Shown piece by piece: positions 17,326-26,911 of a DNA stretch of 64,000 nt. The stretch is from the NCBI RefSeq assembly GCF_019236175.1, contig NZ_JAFAJM010000004.1:124001-188000 (forward strand), written 5' to 3'. Source of the stretch: Chryseobacterium sp. Lineage in GTDB: Bacteria > Bacteroidota > Bacteroidia > Flavobacteriales > Weeksellaceae. Both the position numbers and the translations under genes were made by a program. The first letter of the stretch is position 1. Every line of letters starts with the position of its first letter. The notes under the pieces are model-generated. The model was not told the origin of the DNA. It did not search any database and was given only the letters and a program-made list of their open reading frames with translations.

Positions 17326-18975
17326 TTATTTCCTCATCAGTCTCAGCAAAAGTATTAAAACTAAAATGACTGAAAAAACAAATCCCAGTACGGCTACCAG
17401 AGAAAGCTCCCCTATTCTGGGCCCGGTTTCTGAAGTAAAAACGATAGATGTTGCAATAATATTGGCTCCCAGAATCATTGCCAGAGCCAGATTGATAACA
17501 CTTGATTTTATCAGCTGATTGGTCTTTTCAATATTTTTAATTTCACTGGAAACGGTAAATTTATTTTCATCCAGTTTCTGAAGAACGGAACGAAGTTCTT
17601 TGGGGATTTCATCTACATTATCTGTAAAATTCATCATCCTGTCCATCCCTGTTTTTAAGAGATTTTTCGGATTGATCTTTTTGGTAAAGATTTTTCGGGT
17701 ATAAGGATGGAGACTTTTAACAATATCCAGGTCCGGATTAATATTTCTTCCTACTCCTTCTATCAGGCTTATTCCTTTAAACAAAAGATAAAAATAATCG
17801 GGCATATAGAGCCTGTTGTCTTTTAAAATATCTTTCATTTTGTTAATGATCACCTGAACATTAATTTCCCGCAGGGATGAGCTATGCACAAAATTGAGGA
17901 TATCTTCCACATCATTTTCAAACCTTCTCTCATCGGGAATTTCGTAGCTTACTGCCATTTTTTTGAGATACCGAACAATTTTATGTGTATTTTTTGCAAC
18001 AAAAGCGACAATCAGATTCTCAAGAATTTCTTTATCATTAGGCTGAATTTTACCTACTGCTCCAAAATCAATGAAAACAATTTTCCCGTCTTTTTTCACT
18101 AAAATATTTCCGGCATGGGGATCTGCATGAAAAAAGCCGTAATCTAAAATCTGTGATACAAAAAGTCTCAGTCCGGTTTCAGAAACTTTTACCGGATCAA
18201 TATTATTGGCCAGAAGTTCCGTTTTATCTGTCACCTTGATTCCATCAATAAACTCCATACAAAGAACATTGTTGTTTGAAAATTCTTCATATACTTTAGG
18301 AACACAGGTTTCTTTATTATTCTTAAAATTAAGACGAAACTGCTGGATATTATTTTTCTCGTTAAGCAGGGAAACTTCTTCCAGTAAAGATCTTTCAAAA
18401 GTAGAAATTGCCTGTTTGAGATTAAGCTTTTCACCTATTTCCGAATAAGCGGAGACCAAACGTTCCAGGTCTTTTATTAATAGTAAATCATCTTCAATCA
18501 CAGATTGTACATCCGGTTTTCGAAGCTTCAGAATAACCGGGCTTCCATCATTTAATACGGCTTTGTATACCTGAGCAATGGAGGCTGTAGCTAAAGGCTC
18601 TTTCTGAATTTCACGGAAATGATCTTTCACGGAAATACTAAATTCTGTTTCCAGGATTTCCTCTACATCCATTGTTATGGTTTCTACTTTATCCTGCAGC
18701 TTCTGCAGTTCCTGAATCAGTTCCGGCGGCAGGAGATCTTCCCTGCTGCTGAAGGTTTGTCCAAGCTTTACAAAGGTAGGTCCCAATTCTTCCAAAACCA
18801 GTCTTATTCTTTCGTATACGGTACCTTTTGAAATAATTTCATCAGAATTTGCGGAAGCTTCATCTTGTTTATTTCCTCCGTTCATTCTCGCCAGCATATC
18901 CTTAAAACCATATTTGCTCAATACGGAAATTAATCTGGCGGATCTTTTCAGTTTTCTTTGCTGTTTGTCAAACAT
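17326..18975 (-). CDS. ABC1/UbiB (AarF) family atypical kinase
   Basis: 549 residues. The family-specific KxGQ motif is in FVKLGQTFSSREDLLP (about residues 70-85), with the Ala-rich nucleotide loop TASIAQVYKA, the catalytic HADPHAGNILV and the metal-binding FIDFGAVGKI. Two C-terminal membrane helices (about 490-510 and 525-545) anchor it. UbiB homologues help make or deliver quinones by an ATPase activity; in this menaquinone-using group the client is probably menaquinone or another lipid (inference). Confidence 0.92.
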   Translation of the reverse strand: MFDKQQRKLKRSARLISVLSKYGFKDMLARMNGGNKQDEASANSDEIISKGTVYERIRLVLEELGPTFVKLGQTFSSREDLLPPELIQELQKLQDKVETITMDVEEILETEFSISVKDHFREIQKEPLATASIAQVYKAVLNDGSPVILKLRKPDVQSVIEDDLLLIKDLERLVSAYSEIGEKLNLKQAISTFERSLLEEVSLLNEKNNIQQFRLNFKNNKETCVPKVYEEFSNNNVLCMEFIDGIKVTDKTELLANNIDPVKVSETGLRLFVSQILDYGFFHADPHAGNILVKKDGKIVFIDFGAVGKIQPNDKEILENLIVAFVAKNTHKIVRYLKKMAVSYEIPDERRFENDVEDILNFVHSSSLREINVQVIINKMKDILKDNRLYMPDYFYLLFKGISLIEGVGRNINPDLDIVKSLHPYTRKIFTKKINPKNLLKTGMDRMMNFTDNVDEIPKELRSVLQKLDENKFTVSSEIKNIEKTNQLIKSSVINLALAMILGANIIATSIVFTSETGPRIGELSLVAVLGFVFSVILVLILLLRLMRK

Positions 18976-19247
18976 AATATATCAATAGTAGGTGCAATTT
19001 ACTCCAAAAACCGTTCCTAATGGAATTTTTATTCTGAATCAAAGGCTGTACAAACAATATTGATCCTGATCTTCAGTTGATACAAATACAGCATTTCATA
19101 CATTTATTTAAAAAAAAATCAAATAATCAATATTTCAAACCATTAAAAACAACAATAACAACAAAATACTATTATACATAAGAAAACCAACATATTTTTC
19201 TATATTTACAAAGTACAAATACAACCAACCTATAAAAGTATTACAAC

Positions 19248-19427
19248 ATGAAAAATTTACGTAACAACAAATTATCAAGAGAGCAGTTAAAAGGAATCGC
19301 AGGAAGCGGTCTTATTGACATTCAAATTCCAAACTGCTCAAACCAGTGCTGCCCTACAGACGGAAGGCCGAGATGTCCAAGACTGATCTGTCCTGCTGTA
19401 GTTTGCCCACAGTTAAATGCGATATAA
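19248..19427 (+). CDS. bacteriocin-like small peptide with Gly-type leader
   Basis: 59 residues, too short for many gene callers. The leader MKNLRNNKLSREQLKGIAGS ends in a GxG motif and has the L-S-R-E-Q-L-K-x-I-x-G pattern of double-glycine leaders and of the small bacteriocin-like peptides common in Chryseobacterium. The rest holds six Cys (positions 30, 34, 35, 43, 48, 53) and many Pro, so a disulfide-bonded or modified secreted peptide is likely. No C39-peptidase transporter or immunity gene is adjacent. A hairpin terminator follows at 19454. The role is unknown. Confidence 0.8.
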   Translation: MKNLRNNKLSREQLKGIAGSGLIDIQIPNCSNQCCPTDGRPRCPRLICPAVVCPQLNAI

Positions 19428-19453
19428 AATATTCTGAAAACAGTCCCTGTCTG

Positions 19454-19475
19454 AATCCTGTGAATTTCAGGATTT
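19454..19475 (+). terminator. intrinsic terminator of the small peptide gene
   Basis: AATCCTG (19454-19460) pairs with CAGGATT (19468-19474), followed by TTT. Confidence 0.7.
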
Positions 19476-19517
19476 TTATGACACTGAAGTCTTTCAGTAG
19501 GCAGAACGGATATAGAG

Positions 19518-19548
19518 AAGCCACCTCAGAGAGAGGTGGCTTTTATAT
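19518..19548. terminator. bidirectional intrinsic terminator
   Basis: AAGCCACCTC (19518-19527) pairs with GAGGTGGCTT (19533-19542), followed by a T-rich stretch. It ends the minus-strand GNAT/nitrilase gene and backs up the small peptide terminator. Confidence 0.8.
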
Positions 19549-19564
19549 TTTTTTAATGATTATG

Positions 19565-21067
19565 CTATTTCAGATAGGTTTCGTACAGGTCTTTTCTTCT
19601 GTCTTTCATCACCTGTACCGAGCCATTATGGTGCAGATCTTTCAATAAATTTAAATCTACATCTACAATTAAAGTCATTTCAGTATTCGGAGTAGCTTCT
19701 CCTTTTACGGCATTCGACGGAAAAGCAAAATCTGAAGGTGTAAATACGGCTGCCTGCCCAAACTGGATATCCATATTATTGACCTTCGGAAGATTTCCTA
19801 CACATCCTGCAATGGCAACATAACACTCATTCTCTATGGCTCTTGCTGCTGCACAATGGCGTACTCTCATATAGGCATTCTGAGTATCCGTTAAGTAAGG
19901 TACAAATAGTATTTTCATGCCCTGATCTGCCAGAATCCTTGGTAATTCAGGGAATTCCACATCATAGCAGATCACCAGTCCTATTTTCCCGCAGTCGGTA
20001 TCAAATACTTTGATTTCATTTCCTCCTTTCATTCCGTAATATCTCTTCTCATTCGGGGTGATATGGATTTTTCGGTATTCGTCCATACGACCATCCCGGT
20101 GAAGAAGGTAGCTCACGTTGTACAATTCATTGTTTTCAAAAACGGGCATACTTCCGGAAATAATATTGACATTATAACTGATGGCCAGTTCGGAAATCTT
20201 ATTTTTAATCTCTTCGGTAAGTTTCGATAGCTCGATCATACTGTCTCTTTCCGAAAGGTTATTGAAAGGAGCCAGCAAAGGGGTATTGAAAAGTTCCGGG
20301 AATAATACAAAATCTGATTTATAGTCTCCCATTACATTCACAAAAAACTCCACCTGTTCATAAAAAGCGTCAATATCTTTAAAGGTTCTCATCTGCCATT
20401 GGACCAGTCCTAGGCGGATGATACTATCCTGCATTGTATTGGGTCTTTTGCTGTAATAAATATTATTCCATTGTAAGAGGACTGCATTTTCTCTTGATGC
20501 CTCATCTTCGGGAAGATATTTTTTCAGGATTCTTATGGGAAGAAAATTATTGGAAAGCTGAAAAGACAATACCGGATCATAGATTTCCTTATCCCGGACT
20601 TTTCTAATGTATTCTCGCGGAGAAACCTCATGACTGTATTTGTGATAATTCGGGATTCTGCCACCCAGAACAATGGATTTCAGATTCAATAATTCACAAA
20701 GTTCTTTTCTGGCATCGTACAGTCTTCTTCCGAGACGCAATTCACGGTATTCCGGATCAACAAAGACTTCGATTCCGTATAACACATTTCCGGTGGAAGA
20801 ATGGGTATTGAAGGTATAATTTCCGGTAATATCACTATAGGTATGATCATCTCCGAATTCCTCATAATTCACAATAATGGAAAGGGCTACTGCGGCTAAT
20901 TTATCATCTACGGTGATACAGATCTGCCCGTTCGGAAATATTTTCGTCAGTTTTTCAATACTTTTTTTGGACCATATGGATTCAGACATCTGTGGGTATG
21001 CCCTTTTCATTGTTTCTGCCAGTTCATCATAATCCTGAACCGTCAGAGGTCTTGTTTCTATTTGCAT
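19565..21067 (-). CDS. GNAT N-acetyltransferase fused to a carbon-nitrogen hydrolase
   Basis: 500 residues with two domains. Residues 1-200: GNAT fold, with the acyl-CoA loop in YRELRLGRRLYDARKEL. Residues about 220-500: nitrilase superfamily, with the catalytic Glu in LFPELFNTPL, Lys in YRKIHITPNEKRYYG and Cys in IGLVICYDVEFPEL. This fusion is known as a family in Bacteroidetes and elsewhere. It probably cleaves an amide, perhaps one made or recognised by the GNAT domain; the substrate is not known. Both active sites look complete. Confidence 0.92.
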   Translation of the reverse strand: MQIETRPLTVQDYDELAETMKRAYPQMSESIWSKKSIEKLTKIFPNGQICITVDDKLAAVALSIIVNYEEFGDDHTYSDITGNYTFNTHSSTGNVLYGIEVFVDPEYRELRLGRRLYDARKELCELLNLKSIVLGGRIPNYHKYSHEVSPREYIRKVRDKEIYDPVLSFQLSNNFLPIRILKKYLPEDEASRENAVLLQWNNIYYSKRPNTMQDSIIRLGLVQWQMRTFKDIDAFYEQVEFFVNVMGDYKSDFVLFPELFNTPLLAPFNNLSERDSMIELSKLTEEIKNKISELAISYNVNIISGSMPVFENNELYNVSYLLHRDGRMDEYRKIHITPNEKRYYGMKGGNEIKVFDTDCGKIGLVICYDVEFPELPRILADQGMKILFVPYLTDTQNAYMRVRHCAAARAIENECYVAIAGCVGNLPKVNNMDIQFGQAAVFTPSDFAFPSNAVKGEATPNTEMTLIVDVDLNLLKDLHHNGSVQVMKDRRKDLYETYLK

Positions 21068-21159
21068 TTGATGTAATTTTACTTAAATTTAGTGAAAATT
21101 ACCTGAACAACACCAATGGATACATCCGTCTATTTATTTTTTTAATATATAATACAGCC

Positions 21160-21534
21160 ATGAAGCTCAATCTATTTTTTATGGCCAGCTTATTTCTTAC
21201 AGGTTGCAGTAAACCGGAAAAACAAAAAGTAACCCTATCCGAAGACAGCTCGACCTGGATGAGAGATTCTTTAGGCTGCCTGCAAGAGAGAAATTTTGAT
21301 ATGGCAGAGAGACTCCTTCTGGAGAATACATTGGAAAACAGCTCGACTGAAAAATTCAAAACCATCTTTGGAAAGCCCAATGAAATCAATCAGGATAGGA
21401 ATCATACTTCATTCACTTACTATGTGCAATCCATATGCAGTCACCATTCCATTCAAAAAGATTCTGACAAATGCTTTATAGTATTCACTTTTAAGAATAA
21501 TAAACTGATTGATCACAATAATGCTTGTGAGTAA
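21160..21534 (+). CDS. small lipoprotein of unknown function
   Basis: 124 residues from the ATG at 21160. The frame is open upstream into the divergent gene, but that part lacks protein character and the ATG at 21160 gives a perfect lipoprotein signal (MKLNLFFMASLFLTGC). The mature part is helical with charged residues (SLGCLQERNFDMAERLLLENT) and a C-terminal strand region (YYVQSICSHHS ... KCFIVFTFKNNKL). No family is recognised. It ends at a hairpin shared with guaA. Confidence 0.7.
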   Translation: MKLNLFFMASLFLTGCSKPEKQKVTLSEDSSTWMRDSLGCLQERNFDMAERLLLENTLENSSTEKFKTIFGKPNEINQDRNHTSFTYYVQSICSHHSIQKDSDKCFIVFTFKNNKLIDHNNACE

Positions 21535-21555
21535 ATGATAAGGTTTAACAATAAA

Positions 21556-21584
21556 AAATCCCACCCAAAAAACGGGCAGGATTT
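21556..21584. terminator. bidirectional intrinsic terminator
   Basis: AAATCC-CA-CCC and GGG-CA-GGATTT form an interrupted stem with A- and T-rich flanks, between convergent genes. Confidence 0.7.
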
Positions 21585-21607
21585 ATATTTTAAATTCAAG
21601 TCAGAAA

Positions 21608-23137
21608 TTATTCCCACTCAATCGTTGCAGGTGGTTTGCTTGAAATGTCGTAAGCTACTCTGTTGATTCCTCTTACTTCGTTGATGATTCTGCTTGATAC
21701 AGTATCTAAGAACTCATAAGGAAGTCTGCTCCACGTTGCCGTCATAAAGTCGATGGTGTTGGCAGAACGAACTACCGCAGTGTATTCGTAAGTTCTTTCG
21801 TCTCCCATTACACCTACTGATTTTACAGGAAGAAGTACTACAAATGCCTGAGATACTTTTTCGTAAAGATCATTTTTGTATAATTCTTCAATGAAGATAT
21901 CATCTGCCTCCTGAAGGATTCTTACTTTTTCAGCATCTACCGCTCCCAATACTCTGATTCCTAATCCGGGACCAGGGAAAGGGTGTCTGTATACCAAATG
22001 GTGAGGGATTCCCAATTCTTCTCCTACTCTTCTTACTTCGTCTTTGAAAAGCTCTCTTAACGGCTCTAATAACTCGAATTCCATATCTTCAGGAAGTCCT
22101 CCAACGTTGTGGTGGGACTTGATTACTGCTGATGGCCCGTTAACAGACTGGCTTTCGATAACGTCAGGATAGATGGTTCCCTGAGCTAAAAATTTAGCGC
22201 CTTCAATTTTATGAGATTCTTCATCGAATACGTGGATAAATTCGTTTCCGATGATTTTTCTTTTTGCTTCAGGATCGTCTACTCCGGCCAATTTTGAAAG
22301 GAATCTTTCTTTGGCATCTACCATCTTAATATTCATATGGAAATGCTCTCCATACTGATCCATTACTTTTTTACCTTCATCCTTTCTCAATAATCCTGTA
22401 TCTACGAAGATACAAGTCAACTGATCACCAATAGCTTTGTGGATTAAAACTGCTGCTACAGATGAGTCAACACCTCCTGAAAGACCAAGGATTACTTTGT
22501 TGTCTCCTACTTTCTCACGGATTTCCTCAACTGTTTTTTCAATATAGTTCGTCAGCTTCCAGTTTTTCTCCGAGTTACAGATTCCAAATACGAAGTTTTC
22601 AAGCATTTTACCGCCTTCTTCAGTATGAGAAACTTCCGGGTGGAACTGAACACAGAAGATTTTTTTATCTTCATTGGAAATAGAAGCAATTACTCCTGAT
22701 TTTGCATTTAATTCAAAACCTGCCGGCAATTCTCCTACTTCATCAAAGTGGCTCATCCAGACTACAGAATTCTGAGTTACTCCTTTTAATAAAGAGCTTT
22801 CTTTAACGATCTCAAGATTAGCCTTTCCGTATTCTCCTTTTTCTCCTTTGTTTACTTTTCCTCCTAAAAGGTGAGCTGTCATCTGCATTCCATAGCAAAT
22901 TCCCAGTACAGGAACTCCCTGCTCGTATAATTCTTTTTCAACCAGGTGAGCATTTTCTGCGTTGACAGAGCTTGGTCCTCCTGAAAGAATGATACCTTTT
23001 GGCTGTTTTGCTATAATATCTTGTAATGGTGTATTGAAAGGTAAGATTTCAGAATACACTCCCATCTCACGGATTCTTCTTCCGATAAGCTGGTTGTACT
23101 GGGATCCGAAATCTAAAATAATAATACCGTTGTTCAT
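21608..23137 (-). CDS. guaA: GMP synthase (glutamine-hydrolysing)
   Basis: 509 residues. N-terminal glutamine amidotransferase with GICYGMQ (Cys nucleophile, about residue 82) and a His-Glu pair in FHPEVSHTEEG; ATP-pyrophosphatase domain with the P-loop LGLSGGVDSSVAA (about 218-230); C-terminal dimerisation domain ending KPPATIEWE, the conserved GuaA end. It converts XMP to GMP with glutamine and ATP. It follows purD but is separated from it by a terminator and a repeat-rich gap, so it probably has its own promoter. Confidence 0.97.
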   Translation of the reverse strand: MNNGIIILDFGSQYNQLIGRRIREMGVYSEILPFNTPLQDIIAKQPKGIILSGGPSSVNAENAHLVEKELYEQGVPVLGICYGMQMTAHLLGGKVNKGEKGEYGKANLEIVKESSLLKGVTQNSVVWMSHFDEVGELPAGFELNAKSGVIASISNEDKKIFCVQFHPEVSHTEEGGKMLENFVFGICNSEKNWKLTNYIEKTVEEIREKVGDNKVILGLSGGVDSSVAAVLIHKAIGDQLTCIFVDTGLLRKDEGKKVMDQYGEHFHMNIKMVDAKERFLSKLAGVDDPEAKRKIIGNEFIHVFDEESHKIEGAKFLAQGTIYPDVIESQSVNGPSAVIKSHHNVGGLPEDMEFELLEPLRELFKDEVRRVGEELGIPHHLVYRHPFPGPGLGIRVLGAVDAEKVRILQEADDIFIEELYKNDLYEKVSQAFVVLLPVKSVGVMGDERTYEYTAVVRSANTIDFMTATWSRLPYEFLDTVSSRIINEVRGINRVAYDISSKPPATIEWE

Positions 23138-23167
23138 TTTGTAATGATTGATAAATGATGATTAATT

Positions 23168-23205
23168 TAAAAGCTTCAAGCGATAAGCTTTAAGCAGTAA
23201 GCTTT
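23168..23205. repeat. AAGCTT-rich intergenic repeat
   Basis: Between purD and guaA, AAGCTT recurs three times at 14-base steps (starting about 23170), separated by CAAGCGAT and TAAGCAGT. Further TTGCTTAC / GCTTAC copies follow to 23252. It looks like a degenerate dispersed repeat rather than coding sequence. Confidence 0.5.
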
Positions 23206-23267
23206 TTTATATTACAATATGCTTACAGCCTCTAGCCTAAGGCCTTTTGCTTACTTAACTGTTTTAC

Positions 23268-23301
23268 AAAAAAAGACTTGGAATGACTCCAAATCTTTTT
23301 T
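23268..23301 (-). terminator. terminator after purD
   Basis: AAAAGA-c-TTGGA and TCCAA-a-TCTTTT form a hairpin with A/T runs directly downstream of the purD stop. Confidence 0.7.
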
Positions 23302-23310
23302 CGTGATTTA

Positions 23311-24549
23311 TTAAAACTTTCCGATGTCTTCTCTGTAGAAGCCGTAATCGAAATGTACATGTCCTGCATCTTCGTAAACTTTCTTGCGGGCTTCTTCATA
23401 AGTAGCTCCTGTAGCTACAACATTCAGAACTCTACCGCCGTTGGAAACCACTTTGTCTCCTTTTCTTACAGCGCCGGCATATAATAGTTTACTGTATTTT
23501 AATTTGTCTTCGCCTACAATTTCGAAACCTGTTTCGAAGTTTCTAGGATAGCCTCCCGAACACATAACAAGACAAACTGCTTTTTCGTCTTTAAATGTAA
23601 GTTCTATATCTTTTCCTTCCATACAATCCTGAATAACATCAAGAAGATTGTTTTCCATAAGAGCCATCAGCACCTGAGTTTCAGGATCTCCGAATCTCAT
23701 GTTATATTCAAGAAGATAAGCTCCGTTTTTCGTCACCATTAATCCGAAGAAAATAATTCCTTTAAATCCGAAACCTTCTGCTTTAAGCCCTTTCACTGTA
23801 GGCTCTAAAATATTTTTTTCAAAATCTGCATAATGCTCCTGTGTAAATTCAGGGCTTGGTGCTACAGACCCCATTCCTCCGGTGTTAGGTCCGGAATCTC
23901 CGTTTCCTGCTTTTTTATAATCTTTAGCAGCAATACAAGGGAAAAGTTTATCACCATTTGAGAAAGCAATAATAGATGCTTCAAATCCCTGTAAATATTC
24001 TTCGATAACCAGACGGATCCCTGCATCGCCATAAATTCTTCTGATCATGAAATCATGGATGGTTGCTTCAGCCTCTTCCAGGTTGTCGCAAATTACCACT
24101 CCTTTTCCACCCGCTAAACCACTTGCCTTGATTACTAAAGGAAACTGTTGTTTTTGCACATATTCTATAGCTTCATTATATGAATCAAATACGACAGCTT
24201 TTGCTGTTTTGATATCATAGGTCTGCATAAATTTCTTAGAGAAAGCCTTACTTCCTTCCAGGCTTGCTACTTTTTGAGTAGGACCGAAAACTTTAAGATC
24301 ATGTTGCTTAAACTCATCCTTCAAACCAGCTACAAGAGGGGCTTCAGGACCTACAATCGTTAAATCAACTTTTTCTTTAATAGCGAAATCTCTAAGTTCT
24401 TTGATTTCTGATAAATGAACATTTTTCCCTATTACATCGGTAGTAGCATTTCCGTTAGCAAAAAACATTTTAGAAATTCTAGGGTCATTCTGAAGCTTTG
24501 CAGCTAAAGCAGATTCTCTACCGCCTTCACCTATGATTAATATTCTCAT
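23311..24549 (-). CDS. purD: phosphoribosylamine-glycine ligase (GAR synthetase)
   Basis: 412 residues. Starts with the dinucleotide-like loop IIGEGGRESALAAKL; ATP-grasp core with VIKASGLAGGKGVVIC; then DSGPNTGGMGSVAP and NMRFGDPETQVLM, the PurD signature. It joins glycine to phosphoribosylamine, the second step of purine synthesis. Last gene of the purM-purN-purH-purD run, 119 bases after purH, and followed by a terminator. Confidence 0.97.
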   Translation of the reverse strand: MRILIIGEGGRESALAAKLQNDPRISKMFFANGNATTDVIGKNVHLSEIKELRDFAIKEKVDLTIVGPEAPLVAGLKDEFKQHDLKVFGPTQKVASLEGSKAFSKKFMQTYDIKTAKAVVFDSYNEAIEYVQKQQFPLVIKASGLAGGKGVVICDNLEEAEATIHDFMIRRIYGDAGIRLVIEEYLQGFEASIIAFSNGDKLFPCIAAKDYKKAGNGDSGPNTGGMGSVAPSPEFTQEHYADFEKNILEPTVKGLKAEGFGFKGIIFFGLMVTKNGAYLLEYNMRFGDPETQVLMALMENNLLDVIQDCMEGKDIELTFKDEKAVCLVMCSGGYPRNFETGFEIVGEDKLKYSKLLYAGAVRKGDKVVSNGGRVLNVVATGATYEEARKKVYEDAGHVHFDYGFYREDIGKF

Positions 24550-24668
24550 ACTTTATTTATTATCTAGTCTAATTTACAAATATATAATTTTCCAATCAAG
24601 AAATTAAGTGATTTAGGAATTTAGAGAATACTAATTTCTTAATCGTTTAATTTATTAATTCTATTGAA

Positions 24669-26186
24669 TTAGTGAAAAAAGTGTCTCACTCCTGTAAACA
24701 TCATTGGGATATTGTGTTCATTGGCAGCTTCTATACTGTCCTGATCTTTCACACTTCCTCCAGGCTGAATAATTGCTGTGATACCTTCCTGAGCGCAGAA
24801 ATCTACTACATCACGGAAAGGGAAAAATGCATCAGAAGCCAATACTAAATCTCCTGTGAATTTTTCTTTAGCTCTTTCAATAGCCTGTTGTGTAGCCCAA
24901 ATTCTGTTTACCTGTCCGCCTCCGATTCCGAAAGCCTGGATCCCGTTGGAAACAACAATAGCATTTGACTTCACATATTTCACGACTCTCTGAGAGAAAA
25001 GCAATGCTTTTTTCTGCTCTTCTGTAGGCTGTACTTCTGTAACCACCCTGATATCATCAGAGAAATGAGTATCATTATCCTGAACCAAGATACCACCATC
25101 CACTTTCACCCAGGTTTGTTTATCAGAAACAGGATTCACGATTTTGATGATTCTTAAGTTTTTCTTTTTTCTTAAAACTTCCAGTGCTTCTTCATCGAAC
25201 TCCGGAGCCATTACAATCTCAAGGAATGTTTTGTTTAATTCTTCAGCTGTTGCAGCATCAATTTTATAATTCATTGCAACAATTCCGCCAAAGATAGAAA
25301 CCGGATCACATTCAAATGTTTTCTGGTAAGTTTGCAATGCTGAAGTTCCGATCGCAACCCCGCAAGGTGTTGAGTGTTTCACGGCGCAACAGGCCATTTC
25401 TTCTTTGAATTCAGTGACTACTTTCCAGCAAAGATCCATATCACGGAGGTTGTTGAAAGAAAGCTCTTTACCGCCAAGCTGTTCGAAATCTTTCATTGCA
25501 CCGTTCTCGAAAGTAGAAACATAATAAGCTGCCGTCTGATGAGGGTTTTCACCGTATCTTAAATCAGACACTTTTTTATAAGACGCATTTAAATAGGTGG
25601 GATATTCCTCATCTAAAAGCATTCTTGAAATAGCGGCGTCATAAGCTGAAGTAAGGTTAAATACTTTTCCTGCAAGCTTTTTACGTGTTTCAATGTAAGT
25701 GTCACCATTCTGCTCCATTTCCAGCTTCACTATTGTATAGTCTTCCACATCGGTAATTACCGTTACAGAATCAAAGTTTTTGGCTGCAGAACGTAGCATT
25801 GAAGGACCTCCGATATCGATAAACTCTACCTTTTCATGAAGAGAAATGTTTTTGTTCACATTTTCAAAGAAAGGATAAAGGTTTACGATAACCATGTCAA
25901 TCAGACCAATTCCGTGTTCCTGAACGGTTTTCATATGCTCTTCGTTGTTACGAACAGCCAATAATCCTCCATGAACTTTCGGGTGTAACGTTTTCACTCG
26001 TCCGTCCAGCATTTCAGGGAAATCGGTTACCTCATCAATCTGAATGGGATTTAAACCAGCGTCTTTCAAATGTTTGAACGTGCCTCCTGTGGAGATCAGC
26101 TCATAATTCTGGGCCTCCAAAAACTGTGCGAATTCAATTAATCCACTTTTGTCAGAAACACTGATTAAAACTCTCTTTTTACTCAT
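24669..26186 (-). CDS. purH: bifunctional AICAR transformylase / IMP cyclohydrolase
   Basis: 505 residues. N-terminal IMP cyclohydrolase (about 1-195: [31 protein letters not shown]) and C-terminal formyltransferase with the catalytic KHSTPCG (Lys-His) and GIGGGQVNR, ending in TGVRHFFH as expected. It catalyses the last two steps to IMP. 97 bases separate it from purN. Confidence 0.97.
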   Translation of the reverse strand: MSKKRVLISVSDKSGLIEFAQFLEAQNYELISTGGTFKHLKDAGLNPIQIDEVTDFPEMLDGRVKTLHPKVHGGLLAVRNNEEHMKTVQEHGIGLIDMVIVNLYPFFENVNKNISLHEKVEFIDIGGPSMLRSAAKNFDSVTVITDVEDYTIVKLEMEQNGDTYIETRKKLAGKVFNLTSAYDAAISRMLLDEEYPTYLNASYKKVSDLRYGENPHQTAAYYVSTFENGAMKDFEQLGGKELSFNNLRDMDLCWKVVTEFKEEMACCAVKHSTPCGVAIGTSALQTYQKTFECDPVSIFGGIVAMNYKIDAATAEELNKTFLEIVMAPEFDEEALEVLRKKKNLRIIKIVNPVSDKQTWVKVDGGILVQDNDTHFSDDIRVVTEVQPTEEQKKALLFSQRVVKYVKSNAIVVSNGIQAFGIGGGQVNRIWATQQAIERAKEKFTGDLVLASDAFFPFRDVVDFCAQEGITAIIQPGGSVKDQDSIEAANEHNIPMMFTGVRHFFH

Positions 26187-26283
26187 TTTACTTTCAATTT
26201 TTTACTTTTCACAGCTATTTCAAACTGTATCCGGGTCTTTCACCTCCGAATTTACTTTTTATTTTACTTAGATTTTTTTTATA

Positions 26284-26847
26284 TCAGTTTCCCAGGACCT
26301 TATTGATCGCTAGTGGAAATATCTCATATTCAATCTGGTGAACTTTCCGGGCTAATGTTTCAGCAGTATCATCAGCTGTTACTTCAAAAGATTTCTGAAG
26401 AATAGCTTCTCCTTCATCAATACCGGGAGTTACAAAATGTACTGTTGCCCCGCTTTCCGTTTCTTGAGCTTCAATAACAGCATTATGAACGTTCATTCCC
26501 CACATTCCTTTTCCGCCGAATTTTGGAAGTAACGCAGGATGAATATTAATAATTTTACCGTTCCAGTTTTCACAAAACTCAGATTTTAAAATAGATAAGA
26601 ATCCTGCCAATACAATAAGGTCTGTATTTTGCGGAATTACTTTCGCCAGTTCACTGCTGAAGTTTTTTCCTCTCGGAATCAGTAGGGTTTCTATATTGTG
26701 ATTCTTTGCTCTTTCCAGCCCGAAGCATTCTCTGTCAGCGACTACCAAATTTACTTTTGCATTCTGGATTTCTCCTGCTTCAATGGTATCAATAATTCTC
26801 TGCAGATTGGTTCCTGAACCGGATACGAGTACAACAATGTTTTTCAT
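26284..26847 (-). CDS. purN: phosphoribosylglycinamide formyltransferase
   Basis: 187 residues, typical size. VSGSGTNLQRIID at the start, the active-site stretch INIHPALLPKFGGKGM (Asn and His) and SGATVHFVTPGIDEGEAIL (Asp). It transfers formyl from 10-formyl-THF to GAR. 64 bases after purM, a gap that holds an ATCAGAT-type hairpin. Confidence 0.96.
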   Translation of the reverse strand: MKNIVVLVSGSGTNLQRIIDTIEAGEIQNAKVNLVVADRECFGLERAKNHNIETLLIPRGKNFSSELAKVIPQNTDLIVLAGFLSILKSEFCENWNGKIINIHPALLPKFGGKGMWGMNVHNAVIEAQETESGATVHFVTPGIDEGEAILQKSFEVTADDTAETLARKVHQIEYEIFPLAINKVLGN

Positions 26848-26857
26848 TATTCAGATG

Positions 26858-26906
26858 GTAGATATCAGATTACAGACTTAATAACGTCTGGTATCTGAAA
26901 TCTGAT
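26858..26906. repeat. ATCAGAT hairpin repeat
   Basis: ATCAGATTacagAC and GTctggtatctgAAATCTGAT form an imperfect hairpin in the purM-purN gap. Related CAGATTTCAGATT and CAGATAACAGATAACAG stretches occur at 27930-27965 and 61610-61640. Confidence 0.5.
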
Positions 26907-26911
26907 GTCAT

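Noticed and set aside
19346-19648. 100-codon plus-strand ORF after the small peptide
   Set aside because: It overlaps the small peptide in another frame, a terminator hairpin and the end of the GNAT/nitrilase gene; the translation has no protein character.
23168-23252. CRISPR-like regular repeats between purD and guaA
   Set aside because: Units are only 6-8 bases with about 8-base spacers, far too short for a CRISPR array.
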